Assembly: GCA_033032865.1 (NCBI GenBank)
Contig: JAWHQI010000005.1
Location: 11,866,001 to 11,930,000 of the forward strand
DNA: 64,000 nt
Direction: 5' to 3'
Source: Dactylorhiza incarnata
Lineage: Eukaryota; Streptophyta; Magnoliopsida; Asparagales; Orchidaceae
In this document: one piece after another, positions 10,703-22,020 of the stretch
Layout: every line of letters begins with the position of its first letter
Numbering within the stretch: the first letter of the stretch is position 1
The notes under the pieces: model-generated
What the model was told of the DNA's origin: nothing
Databases searched by the model: none
Seen by the model: the letters and a program-made list of their open reading frames with translations, nothing else
Program-made: the position numbers and the translations under genes

Positions 10703-11905
10703 TGTGAAATTTTCCGTAGATCTAGGAGTGAGCAGGAATTGTATAACTAAAAGTTCAAGCCAATCAACCAGAAGCACATGAAACAAACACAATCTTTATT
10801 GATCAAGCAAAGTTCTTCATTACAGGGCGAGGTATACATGGCGAGACATGATTTCGCTAGTATACAAAAATAGAAGAGAAAAGCAGCTGAAAGGAAAACC
10901 AGCGGTCTGCCAACTGAGATCGCCCGACCGCTCGACCTGACAGTCCGCCCGGCTAGAAAACAAGGCCGCCCGAACTTCCTGCATGCGCCTTGAACAACAC
11001 AAACTGAGAACCTCGCGAACTCCCGAACTCCACTGATCCTCCCGAACTCCAGCAACCCGCACTGCAAGCCGCGAGACCTCCCAAACACCTTCAGAAGAGG
11101 AGGTGACCGCTGCTACCCGCACAATCCACAGAAGCTGCACAAAACAAGTTCGATCAGCTAACTGGCCGGTTACAAAAAATAGATCGCAAGAACAGGACGC
11201 GAGCTCAGATTACAATTGGTGCAAAAATTTTGCTGCTACAGTGACTCCTATTTATAGGCGGGCGACCTGATCCAGTCACCGCCCTATGAGATAGAGTCAC
11301 CGCCCCTTGACCGCGTGACTAGACCGGTCAACCCACGCAACCAGCAAAAGATCCTCCTGCTTAGTGAGCTCGCCGACTTCAACAGAAGCTGCGCGATCAT
11401 GACAACTCACCCTGTCATGTCACTCACCACCTGTGTTCGCCACCCGACCTCCTCCAGAGACTGCGAACACACCAGACCGACTAGGGCACAGCCCGCTAAG
11501 TCGATCAAACACCTGTGACCGCATATACCAACTGATCGCCGAAAGACCAGCCATGCGAACACAAACCGGAGACCGCCCGACAAAGAAGACTTTAGTCCGC
11601 GTGTACCACAAAGAACCCAGACAACCTCCAGACCGGGCTGCCCGCACCACGCGGTCACAATCACTAGACCGCACGCCACCCTTACCTGGCAGAAACCTGC
11701 TCTGCCACGCGGTCACACGACCATACCGCGCGGCCACACCTCGGCACCCTTGGACAGAAGAACGGCGGTCACGCCGAGAAGCCCGCGGCTAGACCAGAGA
11801 GGTCAGACCGCCAGAGGAGACCACAAGACCGAGCGGTCAGACCAGACCACGCGGCTTCCCACCAGACCGCCAACTTCACAAACTTCCACTTCAACATTTT
11901 CAATA
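10703..11905 (-). repeat. B 3' LTR
   Basis: About 1203 bp. On the element strand it should start TGTTG as in the 5' LTR but reads TATTG (11905-11901), a lost terminal dinucleotide. It is rich in GACCG/CGGTC words forming short palindromes such as gaccgcgcggtc-like sequences at 11300-11870. TATA-like box at 11248-11257. Confidence 0.9.
11248..11257 (-). promoter_or_regulatory. TATA box of B 3' LTR
   Basis: Minus-strand CTATAAATAG, in the same place as the box at about 24238-24246 in the 5' LTR. Confidence 0.65.
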
Positions 11906-11917
11906 CTCCCCCTTGAA
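11906..11917 (-). other. B polypurine tract
   Basis: Minus-strand TTCAAGGGGGAG abuts the 3' LTR. Confidence 0.8.
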
Positions 11918-11919
11918 GT

Positions 11920-12784
11920 GGGAAGATGAAAACAGCCCAAGTAAACTCCTTAGCCGAGTGACCGGCCCCTTCGCCAGCGCCTTTGTGAATATGTCAGCAA
12001 TGTTGTCCTAACTCCGAACATGCTCGACCGAAAGAGACCCCTCCAGCACCTTCTCACGAATGAAATGATGATCGATCTCGATATGCTTGGTCCTCGCGTG
12101 ACAATTTGGATTAGTAACCAGTTTGAGAGCACTCTCATTGTCGCCGTGGAGCAGAGTCGGACCCCAAACCTCCTTATGATCATCTCCAACCAACCTCCTA
12201 AGCCAGATGGCTTCTTGAGCTGCCAAGGTCGAAGCCCTGTATTCCGCTTTCGTGGTTGAGACAGACACGGAATCCTGCTTCTTACTGCACCATGATATAG
12301 TCATGGGTCCCGCCATGAAGACGTATCCAGACGTAGACTTCCGATCATCCGAATCTCCCCCGTAATCAGCATCCATGTATCCATGCACCTCGAAGCCCGC
12401 ATCCCTTCTGTAAAGAAGACCCATATCCGAAGTCGCCTTGACATACTTCAGCATATTCTTGGCCGCTAGTAGACGAGGCATCCGTGGTTCCGCCATATAA
12501 CGACTCACCCTGCCAACTGCATACGCAATATCCGGCCTGGTAATCATCAGATAGATCAAGATCCCAACCAGAGCCCGGAACACCAGCGGATCTTCCAGAA
12601 TCCTCCCCTCATCCTTGCGAAGTTTCATGGCCTTCTCCAGAGGTGTGGAAATGCACTTCCCTTCCTTCATGCCGAACCACTCCATGATTCGCTCCGCATA
12701 TCCAGCCTGGGACACCAGCACTCCACTTCCCTTCCTCTGCACTTCGAGTCCAAGGAAATGGTGAAGCTCACCTAAGTCCTTCAT
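11920..12784 (-). pseudogene. B RNase H and end of RT
   Basis: Opens with MKDLGELHHFLGLEV, the copia RT tail, then TRPDIAYAVGRVSRYMAEPR and the RNase H domain: DADYGGDSDDRKSTSGYVF, SVSTTKAEYRA, HGDNESALKL and ARTKHIEIDHHFIRE. The acidic residues D, E and D of RNase H are visible. An in-frame TAG after SVEHVRS at about 12008 precedes DNIADIFTKALAK, the usual C-terminus. Its frame differs from the RT piece to the right. Confidence 0.85.
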
Positions 12785-12825
12785 CTCGAACCTGATAGAT
12801 AGCTCAGCCTGAAGCCTTACTACCT

Positions 12826-13394
12826 CTACTTTGAATTCCCCATCACGATCTTATCGTCGACGTAGAGCAGCATGATGACTTGAAGTTCCCCGCTCTTCTT
12901 GACGAACAAGCTTGAATCTGAGTCTGAAGCACCAAACCCACAGAATAAGAGATATTCTGCAATCTTTCCATACCACGCCCTCGACGCTTGCTTCAACCCA
13001 ACAGGGCCTTCTTCAAGTTGCAAACATAGTCTGGAAAATCTTCAGATACGAAGCCTAGCAGCTAGACCATGAAGATGTCCTTGTCAATCTCACCGTACAA
13101 GAACGCATTCTTTACGTCGAGCTGCCAAATCTCCCACCCCCAACATGCCGCCAAGGCAATCACAACCCGAACTGAAGTCATTTTTGCCATCGGACTGAAT
13201 GTCTCTTCATAGTCTTCATTGTATTGCTGCGAGAATCCCCGAGCCACAAGGCGAGCCTTGTATCGCTTAATACTGCCGTCTGCCTTCTTCTTGAGCTTGT
13301 AGACCCACTTGCATGTTATAGGGGTGATACACTTGGGCTTGGGCACCAGAGACCAAGTCTCATTCTTCTCAAGGGCACTCATCTCTTCCTGCAT
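12826..13394 (-). pseudogene. B reverse transcriptase
   Basis: The copia RT is in two frames. The first piece (13394-13062) has EKNETWSLVPKPK, CKWVYKLKKKADGS, KARLVARGFSQ and WQLDVKNAFLYGEI. The second (13023-12826) has GLKQASRAWYGK and the catalytic LLYVDDKIV, with YVDD intact. Frameshifts lie near 13385, 13040 and 12800. Confidence 0.85.
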
Positions 13395-14668
13395 AGCTGA
13401 ATCTCACTGTTCCACGCCTTTGGCCTTTCAAAGCTCGATGGCTCCCTCTCATCCAAGGGACCAGCAAAGAAACACGAGACAAAGCTCACCATGTTTCTTC
13501 TTGTATAGCGACCAGGGGCAATGATTGTTCGCTTCGATCTCCGCAACGCCTTCCCCTGACTCGCAGTATCTTCAGCTGCTTCTTCTCTAGCTCCCCTTCC
13601 AGACGTACTCGGAGTATCGCTCCCCCTGCTTCCTGATCCAGAAGCCCCAGCCTCAGAACTAGATATTGATGGACCACCTGGTGACATGGGAAGCTCCACC
13701 TGAAGATTTTCCACAGCTTTCTCCGGCTCCTCCACCCTGCTTTCTGGTAGCTCAACACCAGAACTTCCCTTGTAAGACGTCACCTCGTCGAAGACGACGT
13801 CGCGAGATACAACGAATCTCCCCGCCTCCGGGTCCATGCACTTCCATCCCTTCTTCCGATCATCATAACCCACGAAGACTAGCTTCCTTTCTTTCGCATC
13901 TATCTTCGTCCAAAGTGCATCTGGAACGTGCACATAGTAGGTGGAACCAAACACCCGAAGGTACGCCATGCTTGGCTTTTCCTTGAACATCAATTCATGT
14001 GGGGTCTTCATATTGATGGGACTGAGAGGCATTCTGTTGATGACGTAGGCAGCACAAGACATTCCCTCCGCCCAGAAGGACTTTGGGATACTCTTGGCAT
14101 GCAACCAACACTTGCATGTCTCCGTCAGATGACGGATCGTCCGCTCTGCAACTCTATTTTACTCTGGAGTATGCGCACAAGTAAGCTCCCTCCGGATGCC
14201 TGCCTTCCTGCAAAAAGTATAAAACTCACCAGAGGTGAACTCTCCTCCATTGTCAGTCCTCAGCTTCTTAACCCCCAGACCAAGCCGACCCTCCACAAGC
14301 TCCTTGAACTCCACGAACTTGGCAAACGCCTCCGCCTTCTCCTTCAAGAAATATACCCAGACATATCTGGTGTAGTCATCTATCAACACCAGCATATACC
14401 TGCTGCCTCCGAGGCCTGGGGTAGTAGTCAGTCCCATCAAGTCACAGTGGATGCACTCCAATGGCACACTACTCCTTGTCTGTGAATTATCAAATGATAG
14501 TCGATGAGACTTGCCGAACTGACATCCTGCACAGATATGACCATCTCCGTAGGAAGATAGACTAGGCAGGCCCTTGACCAGACCTTTCACCGCCATAGCC
14601 TTCAGCTTATCCATCCTTACATGCCCCAACCTCTCGTGCCATATGACAGCACTATCATTCGTCCTCAT
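13379..14668 (-). pseudogene. B integrase and linker
   Basis: Pre-integrase zinc site WHERLGHVRMDKL with CAGCQFGK (H..H..C..C), then core motifs HCDLMG, LRTDNGGEF and, after a TAA at 14159-14161, VAERTIRHL. So the D, D and E positions are all present but a stop splits the core. The C-terminal part (14104-13379) has FWAEGMSCAAYVINRMP, LRVFGSTYYVHVP and a serine- and glycine-rich linker. Confidence 0.85.
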
Positions 14669-14773
14669 CTTGTCGACCTAAGAACTTGTAGATAAAACGA
14701 ACAAGTCTTTTGCCTTTATCCCCACATGAACGACCTCCGTTTTCATGGTTTAAACATTCTGAAGAAACCTCAC

Positions 14774-15487
14774 TTATGTTGGGCCAAACAGAATGTGATA
14801 CCCAGCGTCTACAGCGTTGGTCACGGAGAAGAGGTTTTTCCTCATTCCAGGCACATGATAGATACTCTTCAATGTAAGCGGCCCTCTTTCACTTCCCAAG
14901 GAAACAACCCCCACCTTCACGACACTATGCACGGTATTATCAGCAGTAATAATGGCATCATTACCTGAGTAAGGCTGCGCTGAAGTAAGCTTTGACTCGT
15001 CCCCGGTGAGGTGATGACCACACCCCGAGTCCACGATCCAGTCCTCCTGATAGTTGATAGATGTTGCAGCTCCAACAGAAGCCGAGAAGGCTCCTCCCCA
15101 TCCTCCATCATTCTGTCTGGCCTCAGCTTCCTCCTTTCCTGCAGCAGCATGCCCCGGCTGAAGATTCACCCGACAATCTTTCCTGATATGACCAAGCTTC
15201 CCGCATCTGAAGCACTTGGGTCCTTCTCCCTTCTTCTTCCCTTCAGCCTTAGGAGCATAGCCCCTCTCCTGCTGTCCAGAAGTTGAAGGCCCATTGCCTC
15301 CTCCAGCAGTCTTCTTCTTATCCCACTTCTTCTTCTTCCCCGTGAAGAGAACCTCGCCATCTCCACCAGACACCGACACCCCGACAATCTGCCTTCCCAA
15401 ACTCTCCTATGAAGCAAGCAAATTTTCCAGCTCCAGCAGAGACGGTTGATTTGCCCAACCTTGCACCGACGTCACAAAGGCAACATA
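14774..15487 (-). pseudogene. B gag C-terminus and protease
   Basis: Continues gag across the C1 insertion. TAG at 15409-15411 after the LLELENLLAS region. The zinc knuckle CFRCGKLGHIRKDC is intact (CX2CX4HX4C). The protease active site reads DWIVDSGCGHHLTGD, followed by KNLFSVTNAVDAGYHILFGP. The reading stops at 14774, before the integrase piece in the same frame. Confidence 0.85.
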
Positions 15488-16635
15488 TGTTGGAACATGG
15501 TCTTCCGCATCTCCTAGGTTTGAGAATAACAAATCCTATGTGTATTTGATCTTGTCTATTTAAGTGTGCAGGAAAACAAGTCCACATGACTCAAGGATAA
15601 CATAAGAATGTTGCGCCAAAATTTGAAGCCAAAATTCCAACATGCCCGCTAGCACCGGCGCTAGCGCTATCGCTAGCGCTAGCGCGGACTTGAGAAAATC
15701 TCGGAAACAATTTTAGAAGGTGCTAGCGCCAGGCGATAGCAGCTAACGCAGGCGGTAGCAGCTAGCGCATGCGGTATCTACTAGCGTTCGCGGTAGCACG
15801 GAGCACAAGAGGAATGGCAAAATTGTTTCCCCGGATTAAAGATTCTCGCGCGCAAAATATTACTTAATATGGGATAGCGTCGGCGGTAGCACTAGCACAG
15901 ACGCTAGTGCTGAGGCTATAAAAAGGACCCATTGGCTCCGTCTTCCTTACACTTCCATAACCCTAAACTCCAGAGCTTCGTGCCACAATATATAGAGGAA
16001 GGTTCAGAGAGATACTCCCACCAAAATCTTAGAGAGAATTTCTGAAGGAGGAATTCTTCACACTTCATCCGACCGGCGACCGCTTCAACAACGCTTATAC
16101 TACAGCGGTCCAACGTCTCCAACTTCAGAAGTTCTTAGAGGGAGTTTTTATTATTGTTGTTTTTATATTCACATCTTTATTCTTGTAATCATTAGTAAAT
16201 TCGCCTCGTGTTGGCGACTAGGTCTGGGTAGGACTTAGGGCAGAAATTCGCCTCGTGTTGGCGACTAGGTCTCGGGTGTAGGTCTAGGGGGTGCTCAAGG
16301 CCATATCTGGGGAAGGGTTGGCTAGAGCGGCTTGAGGCCGTATTCGGGGAAGGATCGGCTAAAGCCAACCGGTTCGTGGGGATATGAGTCGGTATAGAAA
16401 ACAAAAAGTGTCTTTCTATTAGCTTTGATTTCTAGCTTCGATAAGAGATCAAGTTTTGTAATCATGCTTCTCAAGTTAATAAAATCATGTCTTTACTTTT
16501 ACTTCACTTGATTTGTCTTGATCTTCTCTAGTTTAATAATCAAAGCTTTTTCAAAGTTATTCAAAATATATTATAAGTTTTTAAAACCCTTATTCACCCC
16601 CCCCCCCCCCTCTAAGGGCGCCTACCGATCCAATA
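15488..16635 (+). repeat. C1 5' LTR
   Basis: TGTTGGAACATGG to GATCCAATA (terminal CA mutated to TA; the 3' LTR has CA). U3 holds a dense cluster of GCTAGCGC palindromes at 15650-15900. TATA at 15917. U5 contains a duplicated motif cgcctcgtgttggcgacta at about 16203 and 16247. The poly-C tract before the end is 14 C. Confidence 0.93.
15917..15924 (+). promoter_or_regulatory. TATA box of C1 5' LTR
   Basis: TATAAAAA, also at 22426-22433 in the 3' LTR and 26753-26760 in the solo LTR; it lies right after the palindrome cluster. Confidence 0.75.
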
Positions 16636-16637
16636 AG

Positions 16638-16652
16638 TGGTATCAGAGGCAG
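16638..16652 (+). other. C1 primer-binding site
   Basis: TGGTATCAGAGGCAG, two bases after the LTR; tRNA-Met type. Confidence 0.88.
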
Positions 16653-16684
16653 GTTATTCCAAATCGGCTTAACAATTGGGAATA

Positions 16685-18147
16685 ATGGCGTCTCATGATC
16701 TCGCTTCTACTAGTGGGGAAAATTTTTATGAAAAAGAAAAATCTCCTACACCACCTTTATTCGAAGGGAAAATTATAAAGGGTGGAAATTATTAATGGAA
16801 AAATTTATTAAAAGCTTAGATATCAATGCATGGGATATAGCAATAGTTAGACCAGCGGACGAATCAAATAAACAAGAGCGTCACCTAAATGTAAAAGCTA
16901 TGCATTATATTTTTTGTGCTTTATCCCAAGATATTTTCAAATTAATATATTATTTTTCTAGTGCATACAAAGTATGGAAATTTCTTGAAGAAATGTATGA
17001 TTCTCCTTCTTCAAATATGGAACAATCGCAAGAACCGGAGAATATGCAAGCCTGCACAAGTCTTCAAGAATGCTCCTCTGACGGATCAGTGGAGCACACA
17101 TCAAATGGAAAAGAAGAAGAAGTACTGTCTTCGGAAGAGGAGTGCCAAAAAGATGTAAAAGAAATGATATGCTCAAATCGTGCCTCTCCCGAAAGCAATG
17201 TAAGGAAATCAAATCCCATCTTTTGTACTTCTATTTCTACTTTACAATTGCTACAAATTACAAAGCGCAAAATTAAGAAATTAAAAAATGCAAATTGCAA
17301 ATTGCGCTTAGAAAATACAAATTTAAAAGCAAAAGTTAAAGTAGTATCAAAATCTGATTTATCTAGCTTCACTCATGTTACTTCAATTGAAAATACAAAA
17401 CCTTGTCTTGATTATAATGATATTAAAGAAAAATTTAAGGAACTTGAAAAAGAAATAATTTTTATAAAAGAACAAAATTAAAAATTATGTTTATAAAATT
17501 CATCTTTGATAAATGATTGTGCTAAGTGTAAAGAATATAAAATTGAAATTAAAGAGATGGATGAAACATTTGATGAATATAGAAACAACTATCCAGATCA
17601 TATTGATTCAATTGCTTCCACTCTTAAAAATAGCACAATCGCTTATAATAAAGCTAGACATAATTTAAAGATCAAGAATGATGAATTAAAATCAAAAATC
17701 AACTTGCTTATGAAAATTGTAAATACAAATTCACAATATCAAACTATATCTAAAAACAAGTTGAATATGAATATGAACATCTTAACTAAGTTTAATAATG
17801 GGAGTAAGGAACATAAAGGATTTGTTAATCTAAATCAAAATCACCATTATTTACAAAATTATGTATCTCCTAAAGTAAAATCAAATATGCAAAAATTTCC
17901 TATGAAAAATGATTTCAAATGTCATCATTATTTTAAGTCTAAGTTTAATGAATATGGAAATTTAATGCAAAATTATAATATTAAACCTAAGTATGAGTGG
18001 AGACCCAAAATTAAAGATGAAACATTAACTCCACTTGAAAGGGTCCATTCGTACTTGTCTCCACAAAAGCCATCTCGCTATATTTGGGTACCCAAAGGAA
18101 CCATCCCTCATGGTCCCCTTTGGATACCTAAAACTCTTATTCATTAG
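16685..18147 (+). pseudogene. gag: C1 truncated gag, no zinc knuckle
   Basis: ATG at 16685 (MASHDLASTSGENFYEKEK). A one-base loss in the A run near 16770 shifts the frame; after it comes MEKFIKSLDINAWDIAIV and the UBN2-like KAMHYIFCALSQDIFKLI and KVWKFLEEMYDSPSS. It then jumps directly to a coiled-coil, Lys- and Asn-rich C-terminal half, so the rest of the capsid region and the CCHC knuckle appear deleted. TAA at 17479 and TAA near 17494 interrupt the frame. The end SRYIWVPKGT...WIPKTLIH then TAG matches the typical copia gag end (WVPK). The base composition is very A-rich. The protein could not be made whole from this copy. Confidence 0.8.
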
Positions 18148-20305
18148 GTATCATTAATTGCATGAAGTAGAATCCTTTCAAAATGAAATATACAAAGTTC
18201 TACTTCATGATATGCTTTCATGTCTTTTAATTTTTCTTGTTTTCTTATTTCTTTTGATCTATCATGTCATGGTCATCCTATACACTATTAAAAATATGAT
18301 TTTATCTCCTAAAAGCTCAATATGTTTATAAAATCAAATTGATCAAAATTCAAAATCATATTTTATTTTGATGACCTATCTTTTATTCTTATATTCATTG
18401 CCTCTAAATATCTTATATTATCCATATGAATCAAACTCTAAATTTGCTATAAGATATTTCAAATTAAATCCAGTTATTAGGCTATTAAGAGTTTTAGCCT
18501 TCACCAACAAGTGGTTTAGTGAAATAACATGATCTAAAAGAAAATTCAAGATCTAAATAAAAGTTCAACTTTCAATATGGTTGTCTTTGTTCATAACAAA
18601 AATTATATTATGTTCACTCCTTGATGTCAAACGTGATCTAAACCATCACTATTGTTCACCTATCAAAAATCACATATATATATTCAAAATTCTTAATTTA
18701 AGGAAAATCACTAAAATGTATTGAAAAAATTTATCTTCATAATGAATATTGAATTCACAAGCACCACCATGATCTATTGATGTACTTTGATAAATTCTCT
18801 AAAAATCATATATCATAATTCATATCAAAAAATCATCTAAAAACTACTATCTTTATCACATGTATATGAATTATATGATAACAATTGGCATTATAATTGT
18901 TTATCATGGTTAGTGTTATGGTGTATTATGTGTGTATTGTGATTTATTTCTAGTTTAGACCTTTGAATCATCTTGATATCAAATCAAATAGAATCGTCAC
19001 TCCATTCTAGGTTTATAAGTTGAATCAAACCTTGGTATAACATTAATCTCAAACTTATCATACTAACATTATCGCCTAAAGAATATTTGTGTCTATGTTA
19101 GGCTTTATATGTTTACCAAGACATACAAGCTGAGTATTCTCATCTAGGGCTTATTCATGGTATTCCTGTGCATGAACATTATGGTTAATCACTAAAATCA
19201 TGCATATTTGATTTGCTCATTCATGTCATCTCATGCAAAGTTTAGTTGGTAAAGTCATATACAAAATCGCTAATGTTTCATGAAATTTGCACTATCTAGA
19301 CATTTCCTAAAAATCTGAAATTTCAGCATGAAACTACTATTATGAAACTTAATCAAGATCAACAATTAAAAATTTCAAAATCATCAAAAATTGGGTACTA
19401 TTTCCCGCGCTAGCGCTAACGCCGGCACTAGTGCACCTATGTGTTTTTCTGTATTTTTAAAATTTTGAAAAATCCCTAAAAATATATTAATCTATGTGTA
19501 CTATTCATTTCTACACTTTTGTTTTTATTACATTTTTGAAAAATCAAATACAAAAATACAAAAGCCAAATTACAAAAAATATATTTTGCCCTTTTTTGTT
19601 TTTTTTGTTAGTTGTTTAAACTCCACTTCTAAAAGCAAGAATCAAATACAAAAATATAAAACAAAAAAATATCAAAAATTATTATTTTGAACTTAACTTT
19701 TCTCTTTTACATGTATCTTGCGAAAGGGTGATTTGGGCTATCATCCCATCACATCACCTAGTACCGGGCGAAGCTATCACAAGGTAGTCCTCGGGAAGTC
19801 CAAGATCAATCTTATAAGTTCAAACTTTAAATTATCAAAAATACTATATGTAAATCATTGAGAAAATCAAGCATGATTTAACACATCATTTAGAACTTCT
19901 ATAATGTTGCAATTTATCTTTTCAAACTACTTTGAACATTGCTTTCATCATGCTTTGATATATCTATTAATATGTGCATCAATTATATTGAATGTGGTGT
20001 AGAACTAAGCTTAGCATGCCTCTAAGTATGAGTAAATGTTTTATGTTTGATAATGATCTTTATTCACTCACTTATTTTGGCATTGTCTACATTTCTGTTT
20101 AATCTAAGAATGCTTGTGTATGTTTTGTATTAGTACAATGAATTAAAATTGCACAAGTATCTTACCTACACTCCTTTATTTGCACTTTTAAAAATTATGA
20201 AAAGTGGTTATCTTTCTTATAAATTATATTGGTTTGCAAAACAAGTGTATTTGGAGAACTTTGTACAAAACAAAATCATAAAATAAAGTGACAACGATAA
20301 CTCCA

Positions 20306-20366
20306 CCAAGCACTACTTGAACCTCCTGATAAGTCTTAATAAGCGTTGTGAGGTTGAGCACCTTGG
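20306..20366 (+). other. Stem-loop repeat, copy 1
   Basis: CCAAG at the left pairs with CTTGG at the right; inside, AACCTC pairs with GAGGTT around a loop containing aagtcttaataagcgttg. Copy 2 shares the outer stem and loop but has a different, still paired, inner stem. Confidence 0.6.
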
Positions 20367-20485
20367 AAAGAATAGTAAAGTATCTTGTGCAAAGCATAAC
20401 TTTCTTTCAAAATAAAAACCACTTATTCTTAAGTACACCGGATCACAATAAAAATCAATCCTGAAGAATAAAACTAGGTGATCCC

Positions 20486-20546
20486 CCAAGCACTACTTTG
20501 CACCGTAATAAGTCTTAATGAGCATTGTGTGTGCAAAGCACCTTGG
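20486..20546 (+). other. Stem-loop repeat, copy 2
   Basis: Outer CCAAG/CTTGG as in copy 1; the inner stem is CTTTGCAC with GTGCAAAG; the loop contains aagtcttaatgagcattg. The spacing from copy 1 is 180 bp. Confidence 0.6.
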
Positions 20547-22009
20547 TAGTTGTACATTTTTTGTGTGCATTGAAGTGAGTGGAAGTAAAATTATTTGTGT
20601 TTTATTGTGTTCTTTACTTTATATACTACATGTATTTTTGATTAAAACATTTGTTTACTCTATTCAAAATACACTTTTGTGCACATCATTATCTTCCATA
20701 ACACTTTTTCTCATGAGTATTGGATCCTAATGCAAATTCTGTACTACTCTTTATTTATGAAATGCACTAGATAACCTAGCATGCAATCTACAATGTTTGG
20801 TATGATTTGAAATTATGAATGAAAATAACATTGTAGTAATCTTTTTTTGATAACATTATTTCATGCTTTGTTACATTATTGAAGATTTTAAATTGAACAA
20901 TGATTTACAAAAACATCTTCTTTATGAAATTTAACTCATATATCTTTTTATGGATCATCATTACAATAAGATGTTTCTTGTATTTCTATAAGTCTTTCGC
21001 ATCATCACCATATATTTCTACCTTGCGCTCTCATGCTTATATCAAAGTCTTAAATACCAAAATCCCTTTCTTTCAACAAATGGTAGACTTGCTTGGTAGA
21101 TTTTATATTGGTTACTTTAAACATAAATATTTTCTTTTTTGCTAAAAACTCTGATTTATTTCTATGAAAATATTGTAATGCTAAAATTCTGATTTATGAA
21201 TGGATTTCAAAATAGCTATGTGAGTGTTTTCATAAATTCAAATAAAAATATAAATCCATAGGCTATGTCATTAGATTTAAAAAGCTTAAATGTTTCCAAT
21301 AATTATTATCCATGACTTCATTTCTCACCATAGCGGGGGCGTAGGGTTGTAGACATTAGATAACCTTTATCTCTAGTCATGTCTTGTCCTTAACCGGGGA
21401 GGGTTCCAGTGGGGCCTTGCGAGGCACTGGGGGGAAAGAGTGCTAGGTTGAGTTGTGTCTAGTGTTTGCATATGGGACTAACACCCCAATATACGGCATG
21501 TATGCAGATCCTCATGCCCATCCGTCACTTAGTACGGGGCTAGGGTGTAGACATATTGTCTAGGTAGTTTAGTTACTTGTAAATCATTACATTTTGGTTA
21601 TACTACAAACTCTGATTTATGAAAATGTTGTAATACTCAAACTTTGATCTATTTAAATGAAAGTATTCTGAAAATCCTTATCATTTCCTTCTGTACAAGA
21701 TCGATCATGCTTTTATCTTCTTTGCAACTTTTTAGTGATGTCTCCTTACCCGCTTTTGCTAATAACAAAAAGGGGGAGAACTAACATGATAAATATAATC
21801 TGCTATCAAACTATAATGCTTAATTAAGATGATAACTTACATATTAGGAGAACATTCACTTAGGGGGAGCATGCATTTAGGGGGAGCAATTCTATATGCT
21901 AAAATCGACAATTATCCTAAGTCATCACTCTCACACACACACAAGTATGTTTCTTCATGCTTATATATATTAATGCTTTGATTTATCATTAATGGATTTG
22001 TTATTATCA

Positions 22010-22020
22010 AAAGGGGAGTT
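22010..22020 (+). other. C1 polypurine tract
   Basis: AAAGGGGAGTT directly before the TG of the 3' LTR; extra PPT-like runs precede it. Confidence 0.75.

Larger units (their letters stand above)
18148..22020 (+). other. C1 non-coding interior (3.9 kb) with structured repeats
   Basis: No ORF with recognisable similarity; AT-rich. Contents: a stray copy of the LTR palindrome motif (gcgctagcgctaacgccggc, 19409-19428); two related stem-loops at 20306-20366 and 20486-20546; GC-richer islands at 19720-19800 and 21330-21570 sharing the words agtac(c)gggc and ctagg; and several PPT-like runs (aaagggggagaa near 21771, ttagggggagca near 21858 and 21878). Such repeated PPTs next to the 3' LTR are known from Sireviruses. 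It may hold packaging or priming signals. Confidence 0.75.

Noticed and set aside
11407..11792. Overlapping open frames of 90-119 codons in the B LTR
   Set aside because: A GC-rich LTR without stops by composition; frames differ between the two LTRs.
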